This document shows positions 57,722 to 64,000 of a DNA stretch of 64,000 nt, piece after piece. The DNA is from Rathayibacter agropyri (GTDB lineage: Bacteria > Actinomycetota > Actinomycetes > Actinomycetales > Microbacteriaceae), in the NCBI RefSeq assembly GCF_013249015.1, contig NZ_JABRPL010000001.1:854318-918317 (forward strand), read 5' to 3'. The translations under genes and the position numbers were made by a program. The notes below the pieces were generated by a model. That model ran no database searches and was not told the DNA's origin. It saw nothing but the letters and a program-made list of their open reading frames with translations. Position 1 is the first letter of the stretch. Every line of letters starts with the position of its first letter.

Positions 57722-58963
57722 TCAGTTGCGGGAGACGCGGGGGGCGTAGCCGGCGTCGATGAGGGTCTGCAGGACGAGGTCCGCATGCTCGGGGCCGCGG
57801 GTCTCGACGCTGATCTCGATCTCGACCTCGCTGATCTGCAGCCCATGCCCGTGGCGGGTGTGCAGCACCTCAACCACGTTCGCGTTCGCCTCTGAGATGA
57901 GATCGGCGATGCGCGCTAGCTGGCCCGGGCGGTCTGGCAGGCCGATGCTCATCTTGAGGTAGCGCTCCGAGGCGGCGAGTCCGCGGCTGATCACGCGCTC
58001 CATCATCAGCGGATCGATGTTGCCGCCCGAGAGGATGACGGCGGTCGGCCCGGCGTCGCGGATCTTCCCGGTGAGAATCGCCGCGATGCCCACCGCCCCG
58101 GCCGGCTCCACCACGAGCTTCGCGCGCTCCAGCAGCACCAGGAGCGCGCGGGCGATGTCGTCGTCCTCGACCGTGACGACCTCGTCGACAACGTCTCGGA
58201 TGATCGCGAAGTTCAGCTGCCCGGGCTTGGCCACGGCGATGCCGTCGGCGATGGTCGGGGCGATCGTGATCGTGGTCGGCTCGCCGCTTGCGAGCGACAG
58301 CGGGTACGGAGCCGCGTTTGCCGCCTGAACTCCGATTACGCGGAGAGTGCGCCCCTCCTGGGCCGCCTTCTGCTTGGCCGCCGACGCGACTCCGGCGATC
58401 AGCCCGCCGCCGCCGATCGGCACGACGATGGTCTCGACTCCGGGCGCCTGCTCGAGAATCTCAAGCCCAATCGTGCCCTGACCGGTAATGACGTCGGGGT
58501 GGTCGTACGGAGGCACGAACACCGCGCCGGTGCGCTCGGCGAACTCGGCGGCGGCTGCCAACGCCTCGTTGAAGATGTGGCCGCTCAGCACCACGTCGGC
58601 CCCATAGTCGCGGGTTGCCGCGAGCTTGGGCAGGGCGACTCCGATCGGCATGAAAATGGTGGCGGTGATGCCGAGTTCCCGGGCCGCGAAGGCGACACCC
58701 TGGGCGTGGTTGCCCGCCGACGCAGCGACGACTCCGCGGGCGCGCTCCTCCGGGGACAGGCGCGAGAGCCGGAACACCGCTCCGCGAATCTTGTAGGAGC
58801 CGGTGCGCTGTAGGTTCTCGCACTTGAGGAAGACGGGAGAGCCGAGTACCTGCGCCAGAAAGGCACTTGTCTGCATAGGGGTATCGCTGATCACCGGCGC
58901 GATGACGGCGCGGGCCGCCTCGAACTCGTGGAGCGAGGGTCCGACGACGCGGCTAGTCTGCAT
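57722..58963 (-). CDS. ilvA: Threonine ammonia-lyase with C-terminal ACT-like domain
   Basis: 413 residues from ATG 58963. PLP lysine K58 in GSYKIRGA, SAGNHAQGVAFAARELGI, phosphate loop PIGGGGLIAG near 182-191, and ILSGGNIDP. The last 75 residues (MSIGLPDRPGQLARIADLISEANANVVEVLHTRH) form an ACT domain, the arrangement of the shorter TdcB/IlvA1-type enzymes. Converts threonine to 2-oxobutanoate for isoleucine synthesis or degradation. The start overlaps the upstream AI-2E gene by 11 bp; no separate ribosome site, so translational coupling is likely. Confidence 0.93.
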   Translation of the reverse strand: MQTSRVVGPSLHEFEAARAVIAPVISDTPMQTSAFLAQVLGSPVFLKCENLQRTGSYKIRGAVFRLSRLSPEERARGVVAASAGNHAQGVAFAARELGITATIFMPIGVALPKLAATRDYGADVVLSGHIFNEALAAAAEFAERTGAVFVPPYDHPDVITGQGTIGLEILEQAPGVETIVVPIGGGGLIAGVASAAKQKAAQEGRTLRVIGVQAANAAPYPLSLASGEPTTITIAPTIADGIAVAKPGQLNFAIIRDVVDEVVTVEDDDIARALLVLLERAKLVVEPAGAVGIAAILTGKIRDAGPTAVILSGGNIDPLMMERVISRGLAASERYLKMSIGLPDRPGQLARIADLISEANANVVEVLHTRHGHGLQISEVEIEISVETRGPEHADLVLQTLIDAGYAPRVSRN

Positions 58964-60146
58964 GCTCTGCGGCAACTTTCTCAGGGGTGTGGACGGGCGA
59001 GCGCCAGGCTCCGCTCGCGACGTAGTTGACCATGACGTTGAGGGTCGCGACGAACGGCACCGCGAAGAAGGCGCCGGCGATGCCTGCGACGATCGAGCCA
59101 CCGGCGACCGCGAGGACGACGGCGAGCGGATGCACCTTCACCGCGGAGCCCATGATGAGCGGCTGGAGGATGTGGCCCTCGAGCTGCTGTACGGCGAGCA
59201 CGACGATCAGCAGGATGAGGGCGATCAGCGGTCCGTTGTAGACAAGCGCGATGAAGACGGCGAGCGCCCCCGTGGCGACGGCGCCGATGACCGGAACGAA
59301 GGAACCGAGGAAGACCAGAACCCCGAGCGGGATGGCGAGCGGGACGCCGAGGAAGAAGGAGCCGAGTCCTATCCCGACCGCATCGACGAACGCGACGAGG
59401 ATCTGCACCTTGACGAAGTTGGTGAGAGTCACCCAGCCTGCGCGGCCCGCACCATCGACGGCTGCGCGGGCGCGGTGCGGGAACAGGTGCACCACCCAAG
59501 CCCAGATGTTGGGGCCGTCGATCAGGATGAACAAGGTCGAGAACAGCGTGAGTAGAACGCCAGCCAGCACGTGCCCGACGGTAGAGCCCACACTGAGCGC
59601 TCCGTTCACGAGCATTCCCGAGTCCTGTTGGAGCGCCGTCAGCGCCTGCTGCCCGTACTGGTTCAGGTCGCTCTCGGTCAGCTGTAGCGGGGACTCCAGG
59701 AGCCACGACCGGAGGGCGTCGTAGGACTCCACGGTCTGCCGGCTGAGATCATCGAAACCCGCGTACACCTGGGTGGCGACGAGGAAGAGGAGCCCACCGA
59801 TGACGAGGACGATTCCGAGCTCCGAAACGACCACGGCCAACCACTTCGGCCAGCGGTGGCGCTGCAGGAAGCTGGCGAACGGCACGAGCAGCGCTGCGAT
59901 GACGATCGCCACGAGCAACGGGATGACGATCAGCCGCAGCTCGATCACCAGTAGGGCGAGAACTGCCAGGGCCGCGACCAGCACGAGGATCCGCCACGCC
60001 CACGCTCCGGCGATCCGCACGCCGTCGGAGACGAAGGCGGAGTCGCTCACGGTAACCGGAGCAGGCGAGGGCGGGTGAGTAGGAGCGGACGCGGCACGGT
60101 CGGCGACGCGCGGGCCGGAGGTGCGGCGGGACCTGCCGATTCTCAT
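58953..60146 (-). CDS. AI-2E family transporter (TqsA-like permease)
   Basis: 397 residues, about eight membrane helices. Long Pro/Ser/Arg start (to about residue 45), then RILVLVAALAVLALLVIELRLIVIPLLVAIVIAALLVPFASFLQRHRWPKW is the typical first pair of helices; the conserved re-entrant region is FLGVPLAIPLGVLVFLGSFVPVIGAVATG; QQLEGHILQPLIMGSAVKVHPLAVVLAV is the family C-terminal motif. Members export autoinducer-2 or act as Na+/H+ antiporters. TAGGCT six bases before the ATG suggests a leaderless mRNA; ilvA is in the same operon. Confidence 0.9.
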   Translation of the reverse strand: MRIGRSRRTSGPRVADRAASAPTHPPSPAPVTVSDSAFVSDGVRIAGAWAWRILVLVAALAVLALLVIELRLIVIPLLVAIVIAALLVPFASFLQRHRWPKWLAVVVSELGIVLVIGGLLFLVATQVYAGFDDLSRQTVESYDALRSWLLESPLQLTESDLNQYGQQALTALQQDSGMLVNGALSVGSTVGHVLAGVLLTLFSTLFILIDGPNIWAWVVHLFPHRARAAVDGAGRAGWVTLTNFVKVQILVAFVDAVGIGLGSFFLGVPLAIPLGVLVFLGSFVPVIGAVATGALAVFIALVYNGPLIALILLIVVLAVQQLEGHILQPLIMGSAVKVHPLAVVLAVAGGSIVAGIAGAFFAVPFVATLNVMVNYVASGAWRSPVHTPEKVAAEHAD

Positions 60147-60152
60147 CTGTTC

Positions 60153-60158
60153 AGCCTA
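60153..60158 (-). promoter_or_regulatory. -10 element TAGGCT of the AI-2E transporter gene
   Basis: TAGGCT on the minus strand, six bases before ATG 60146. Confidence 0.5.
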
Positions 60159-60251
60159 GGCCCCGTCGCATTCCACACGCGGTATCCGCGGTCGTCCGCC
60201 AGAGGCTGCGCTGTGCGACACCGTGTTTAGCGGCCTACCCGTCGCGCCGAT

Positions 60252-60272
60252 GTCGGAGGCGTTCGCTAGCGT
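60252..60272 (+). promoter_or_regulatory. PafBC-type promoter candidate for ycaQ
   Basis: GTCGGAGG (60252-60259), seven bases, TAGCGT (60267-60272), a full match to the TANNNT -10. The ATG at 60282 is nine bases after it, so the mRNA is probably leaderless. This is the best of five copies in the window. Confidence 0.75.
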
Positions 60273-60281
60273 TGGCGGACC

Positions 60282-61502
60282 ATGACCGAGCAGCTCTCCC
60301 CCGCGCTCGCGCGCCGTATCGCCCTGGCCGCGCAGGGCCTCGGCGCGCCTCGGTCGGCGCGGGTGGGCGCCCGCCAGGTGCAGGCTGTCGTCGACCGCAT
60401 CCGCCCACTCCAGCTCGACTCGGTGAACGTCTTCGAGCGGAGTCACTACCTGCCGCTCCTCGCCCGCCTCGGACCATACGACCGCTCACTCCTCGACGCC
60501 GCCGCGTTCACGCCCGACGGCCCCTATCTCGAGTACTGGGCGCACGAGGCCGCCCTCATCCGCCGTGAAGACCTTCCTCTCTACCGCTGGCGCATGGAGC
60601 ACTACCGTCGGAAGCGTCTCCCCGAGCACGAGGGCTGGGCCGCCGAGAACCGCGCAACGCTCGACTGGCTGCGCGTGGCATTGGCCGACGGGCCGCTGCG
60701 TGCCTCCGACATCGAGCACGAGGCGAACGTCCGTACCGGCCCCTGGTGGGGCTGGTCCGACGTCAAGCGCGGCTTGGAGGTGCTGTTCCGCTGGGGTGAG
60801 GTCGTGACAGCGGGGCGCACGCGCTTCGAGCGCTCGTACGGACTCGCGGAGCAGCTGCTCTCCCGCGAGGTGCTCGACAAGGAGGTGCCGGTCGCCGACG
60901 CCGTCCGTGAGCTGGTGCGGCGGGCTGCTCGTGCGCACGGAATCGGTACGCTCGGCGACCTCGCCGACTACCATCGGCTGCTTCAAGCGCCGACCCGCGC
61001 GGCCGTCGACGAACTGGTCGACGCCGGTGAGTTGGAGCGCGTCGACGTGCGCGGTTGGGAGCGGGGCGGACGGCCGATCCCGCTGTGGCGGCACGTCGAG
61101 GCCCGCCGTCCGCGTGCACTCCGGATCGACGCGTTACTCTCGCCGTTCGATCCGGTCGTCTGGCATCGCCCGCGAGCCGAACTGTTCTTCGACTTCCACT
61201 ACCGAATCGAGATCTACACGCCGGCCGCGCAGAGGGTGCACGGGTACTACGTGCTTCCGGTCCTGCTTGATGACGTGATCGCCGCGCGGGTCGATCTCAA
61301 GAGCGACCGCGGCCGTCGAATTCTGCTCGTGCAGGCTGCCTGGCTCGAGCCGGGAGCGCCCACCGACACCGCCGAGCGCCTCGCCGTACTCCTTGTCGAG
61401 GCCGCGATATGGCAGGGTCTCGAGGCCGTCGAGGTGGTCGGGCGAGGCACCCTCGCTGCCGCACTCGTTACCGCGCTCGCCGCTCGTGGGGCCCTCCTGT
61501 GA
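60282..61502 (+). CDS. ycaQ: YcaQ-type DNA glycosylase (interstrand crosslink repair)
   Basis: 406 residues. HTH_42/YcaQ family: RRIALAAQGL, LQLDSVNVFERSHYLPLLARLGPYD with the catalytic Q44-x-D46, EYWAHEAALI, WWGWSDVKRGLEVLFRWGEV, and DALLSPFDPVVWHRPRAELFFDFHYRIEIYTP. E. coli YcaQ unhooks interstrand crosslinks from nitrogen mustards. The PafBC-type promoter immediately before it fits DNA-damage induction. ATG 60282. Confidence 0.9.
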   Translation: MTEQLSPALARRIALAAQGLGAPRSARVGARQVQAVVDRIRPLQLDSVNVFERSHYLPLLARLGPYDRSLLDAAAFTPDGPYLEYWAHEAALIRREDLPLYRWRMEHYRRKRLPEHEGWAAENRATLDWLRVALADGPLRASDIEHEANVRTGPWWGWSDVKRGLEVLFRWGEVVTAGRTRFERSYGLAEQLLSREVLDKEVPVADAVRELVRRAARAHGIGTLGDLADYHRLLQAPTRAAVDELVDAGELERVDVRGWERGGRPIPLWRHVEARRPRALRIDALLSPFDPVVWHRPRAELFFDFHYRIEIYTPAAQRVHGYYVLPVLLDDVIAARVDLKSDRGRRILLVQAAWLEPGAPTDTAERLAVLLVEAAIWQGLEAVEVVGRGTLAAALVTALAARGALL

Positions 61503-61620
61503 GTCGACGTGCCCCTCGCGAGGGGGGCGACGATCCCTTCAGCGGACGTTCCGCGCCACTGCTCCCTCCCTCCTTCTCGACTCGTTAGCGTGAGATTGTC
61601 TCGCCTATTGGGGAGGCTAC

Positions 61621-62292
61621 GTGAGGGCGGGGAGGACAACGGGGACGATCGCGTTCGACGACGACGTGGCCAGGAGACTGGCTACCGGAACCCGCACACT
61701 CGACGGCCTCGTGCGTGCGGGCTCCCGCGCACGTCACGAGGCTGTCGGCGAGGCGCTGCACGACTTCGCGGGAGCACACCGCGTGCTGTTCGAAGCGGCC
61801 GTCGCGGCGGAGGCGCTCGACCGCATGATTCTCGCGCGCCGTCTCGACAGTCCCAGAAACGGATCCGCCTCCCCCTACGACTGCACCCGGGCTAACCGCG
61901 ATCGCGGTGCTCGCTACGACTTCGATCTCCTCGCACCCCGCGGACCAGAAGAACGCACCGACCCCACTCGAGCAGCAGTCCGCGAGCATTCCGCAGACGT
62001 CATCGCCGCCTACTGGCGAAGCCTCGGCATGACCGTCACCATCCTCAGCACCGACGCACGGTACCCCACCGTCTACGCCGACGGCGGACCAGTCCACCGA
62101 GCGAGCTTCGCAACCGACGGGCCGGACGACTCGTACATGGTCGGGGTGACGTCCTACTGCCAACCGGGCGACGTCAGGAGCATCATGGACGACGACGCGC
62201 AGCGGGCAGCAAGCGTCGTGCTCCCCGGCGACGAAGGCACCATCGACCGGAATGACCCGCGATGGTCCGAAATGTCCAGACCGCGACAGTAA
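61621..62292 (+). CDS. Chimeric protein: ESX/WXG-like N terminus joined to lipoprotein-like C terminus
   Basis: 223 residues. Residues about 10-75 (AFDDDVARRLATGTRTLDGLV and HDFAGAHRVLFEAAVAAEALDRMILARRLD) look like the helical N-terminal domain of ESX-type or polymorphic-toxin proteins of actinobacteria. From about 120 on, REHSADVIAAYWRSLGMTV to VYADGGPVHRASF resembles small secreted or lipoprotein domains. Between them (about 61860-61980) the +1 frame reads a signal-peptide-like LTAIAVLATTSISS followed by a Pro/Gln-rich tether, so the present gene may join two former genes by a frameshift. GTG 61621 has GGGGAGG five bases upstream. Function unknown. Confidence 0.5.
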   Translation: MRAGRTTGTIAFDDDVARRLATGTRTLDGLVRAGSRARHEAVGEALHDFAGAHRVLFEAAVAAEALDRMILARRLDSPRNGSASPYDCTRANRDRGARYDFDLLAPRGPEERTDPTRAAVREHSADVIAAYWRSLGMTVTILSTDARYPTVYADGGPVHRASFATDGPDDSYMVGVTSYCQPGDVRSIMDDDAQRAASVVLPGDEGTIDRNDPRWSEMSRPRQ

Positions 62293-62381
62293 CGAGCCTG
62301 AGGAGTCCGGTCGCCCCGCGTTCCGCGCGCAGCCCTGTGACGCGACGACATCGGCCGTGCACCTCCGCTGACACAGCGCAG

Positions 62382-63263
62382 CTAGAAGCGCGAGCCCATC
62401 TCGCTCAGGCGGGAAACACGATCCGCGATCGGCGGGTGGGTCGCGAACATGCGAGCGACGACGCCCGGCCTCGATGGATCCGCGATCCACAGGTGCGCCA
62501 TCGAGCTGTTCTGGCGGCGCATCGGCCGGCCCGCGGACTCCAGCTTCACCAGGGCGCGAGCCAGCGCATCAGGGTGGCGGGTCGTGAGCGCGCTCGTCGC
62601 GTCGGCTAGGTACTCGCGCTGGCGGGAGATGGAGAGCTGCACGACGGTCGCAACGACCGGGGCGATCAGCATCGCGACCAGGCCGACGATCAGCAAAGCG
62701 GGGTTGCCGCCTCCGCCGTTATTGCCACGGCCCCCGAAGAACGCCAGCCGCAAGAAGGCGTCCGAGAGAAAGCCCACCGCGACGACGAGACCGAAGACGA
62801 TCATCGAGACTCGGATGTCGTAGTTGCGGATGTGCCCGAGTTCGTGAGCCATCACGCCTTCCAATTCCGCGTCGTCCATGATCGCGAGGAGCCCGGTCGT
62901 TGCGGCGACGACTGCGTGTTCCGGGTCACGACCGGTCGCGAAAGCGTTGGGTGCCGGATCGTCAATGATGTAGACCTTCGGCATCGGTGTTCCGGTGGCG
63001 ATCGAGAGGTTCTCGACGGTGCGGTACAACCGCGGCTCGTCGGACTTCTCGACCGCAATTCCCCCACTCAGGGCTACGGCCTGTCGCGCGGCGAAGAAGT
63101 ACTGGAAGAAAGCGTAGGCGGCGGCCACGACGAGGACCACCACGACGATGATCGTGCTGTGGTACACGGCAGCCGCCAGGGCACCGAGCCCGCCGATGAT
63201 CACCAGGAAGAGCACGAGGATGAGCACCGTGTTGCGCTTGTTGCGAGCGATCGCGCTGTACAC
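62382..63263 (-). CDS. htpX: HtpX-like membrane zinc metalloprotease (M48)
   Basis: 293 residues. Two N-terminal membrane helices (about 12-33 and 37-57), active site H140-E-L-G-H144 in VMAHELGHIRNYD, SISRQREYLADATSALTT with the third zinc ligand (Glu), ending in HPPIADRVSRLSEMG. Membrane-protein quality control protease. 9 bp after lemA, same operon. Confidence 0.93.
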   Translation of the reverse strand: MYSAIARNKRNTVLILVLFLVIIGGLGALAAAVYHSTIIVVVVLVVAAAYAFFQYFFAARQAVALSGGIAVEKSDEPRLYRTVENLSIATGTPMPKVYIIDDPAPNAFATGRDPEHAVVAATTGLLAIMDDAELEGVMAHELGHIRNYDIRVSMIVFGLVVAVGFLSDAFLRLAFFGGRGNNGGGGNPALLIVGLVAMLIAPVVATVVQLSISRQREYLADATSALTTRHPDALARALVKLESAGRPMRRQNSSMAHLWIADPSRPGVVARMFATHPPIADRVSRLSEMGSRF

Positions 63264-63272
63264 GGTGGCTAC

Positions 63273-63839
63273 CTAGAACTGCACGCGAGGGGGCTCTGAG
63301 ATCGCGGCGAGATCGACAACCTCGAAGAACTCGCGCTCCGAAAAGCCGAGCCGACGCGAGAACAGAGTGTTCGGGAAGACCTTCACCTTGGTGTTCATCT
63401 CGCGCACGCCGCCATTGTAGAAGCGGCGCGCCGCCTGGATCTTGTCCTCCGTGTCGACCAATTCGCCCTGCAACTGAAGGAAGTTCTGGCTCGCCTGCAA
63501 CTGCGGATACGCCTCCGCGACAGCGAAGATCGACTTGAGCGCCTTCTGCATGTGATCCTCGGCAACGGAGGCTTCAGCGGGGCCCTGTGCCTGGAGAGTC
63601 TCGGCGCGCGCCTGCGTCACCGACTCGAACACCTGCCGCTCGTGCGAAGCGTAACCCTTCACCGAATCGATCACGTTGGGGATCAGGTCGGCCCGCCGCT
63701 TGAGTTGAACAGTGATGTCGCTCCACGCCTCATCGACGCGAACGTTGAGCGTCACGAGAGAGTTGTAGGTCGCCCAGAGGTAGACCCCGAAGATGACGAC
63801 GAGCACCACGACGACGATGAGGGGGACAAGCCATTCCAT
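63273..63839 (-). CDS. lemA: LemA family protein
   Basis: 188 residues. One N-terminal helix (about 5-23), then the helical LemA domain: YNSLVTLNVRVDEAWSDITVQLKRRADLIPNVIDSVKGYASHE, AEAYPQLQASQNFLQLQGEL, EDKIQAARRFYNGGVREMNTKVKVFPN. LemA-HtpX pairs are common; the role of LemA is unclear, perhaps with the protease or with lipid and membrane stress. TACACT (63852-63847) seven bases before the ATG suggests a leaderless mRNA. Confidence 0.93.
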   Translation of the reverse strand: MEWLVPLIVVVVLVVIFGVYLWATYNSLVTLNVRVDEAWSDITVQLKRRADLIPNVIDSVKGYASHERQVFESVTQARAETLQAQGPAEASVAEDHMQKALKSIFAVAEAYPQLQASQNFLQLQGELVDTEDKIQAARRFYNGGVREMNTKVKVFPNTLFSRRLGFSEREFFEVVDLAAISEPPRVQF

Positions 63840-63846
63840 GGCGTCC

Positions 63847-63852
63847 AGTGTA
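63847..63852 (-). promoter_or_regulatory. -10 element TACACT of lemA-htpX
   Basis: TACACT on the minus strand, seven bases before ATG 63839, consistent with a leaderless lemA mRNA. Confidence 0.4.
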
Positions 63853-64000
63853 AGGAGAGGACGCTTCCCGACGCCTGTCGATGAGGCGCATTCGCAGGAG
63901 GCGGCAGCGCGGCACGAGGGGCGGAAGGCGTGTCTCGATGCGGGCTCCTCGTTCAGCGGGGCGACGAGGCAGTCGAGAAAGGCGGAGCGCTACTTGAGTG
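63853..64000. other. Right edge of window, nothing recognised
   Basis: 150 bp upstream of lemA with no gene, hairpin or repeat that I can support; it should hold the rest of the lemA promoter. Confidence 0.4.

Overview
The window is about 70% GC and densely coded. It looks like a chromosomal segment of a high-GC actinobacterium, most likely of the family Microbacteriaceae. The signs are a mycothiol S-conjugate amidase, actinobacterial DUF4245, DUF4307 and DUF6264 proteins, a Dyp-type EfeB, TAGGCT promoters lying directly on start codons, and DNA-damage promoters of the PafBC type. No rRNA, tRNA, CRISPR array or complete insertion sequence was seen.

Layout. 0-2.7 kb: end of efeO, efeB (iron uptake) and a membrane-anchored DsbA-like thioredoxin. 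2.7-10.2 kb (minus): typA, then a complete oligopeptide ABC transporter operon (oppA, oppB, oppC, fused oppDF). 10.4-12.3 kb: a CPBP protease and a DUF559/AbiEi-type gene lying between two hairpins that share one arm sequence. 12.3-17.0 kb (minus): gcvT-gcvH-gcvP glycine cleavage operon behind a tandem glycine riboswitch. 17.3-22.8 kb (plus): nrtR-nadA-nadB-nadC-nifS-like operon for de novo NAD synthesis. 23-27.7 kb: an accessory stretch with a DHA2 exporter, a PPTase-like protein lacking key residues, a possible 36-residue peptide gene, an SDR, a TyrA/PapC-like dehydrogenase and a broken pabB. It reads like the decayed remains of a chorismate-derived secondary-metabolite locus. 27.8-32.1 kb (minus): a lower-GC insertion with a large SF1 helicase and a DUF3800 gene that has a poly-T frameshift at its start; this is a candidate defence island cutting off pabB. 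32.1-41.3 kb: ychF, a DEDDh exonuclease, two related secreted lysozyme-like proteins (one with cell-wall-binding repeats), rmuC, glpX, fbaA. 41.4-43.0 kb: hipBA toxin-antitoxin. 43.1-48.7 kb: ispH, then xseA-xseB-DUF4245-carbonic anhydrase-fumC in one run. 48.8-64 kb: prepilin peptidase, acyl-CoA dehydrogenase, PhoH, a class V aminotransferase, cis-prenyl transferase, HlyIII, mca, greA, ilvA, an AI-2E transporter, ycaQ, a chimeric secretion-related gene, htpX and lemA.

Working together. Central metabolism (glycine cleavage, NAD synthesis, FBPase and aldolase, fumarase) is mixed with DNA repair genes. Four repair-type genes (xseA, rmuC, a DEDDh exonuclease, ycaQ) and the DHA2 exporter share a GTCGGAGG-N7-hexamer promoter matching the PafBC/RecA-NDp pattern, so a DNA-damage regulon runs through the window. 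For rmuC, ycaQ and the exonuclease this promoter sits almost on the start codon, which suggests leaderless transcripts and settles the choice of start.
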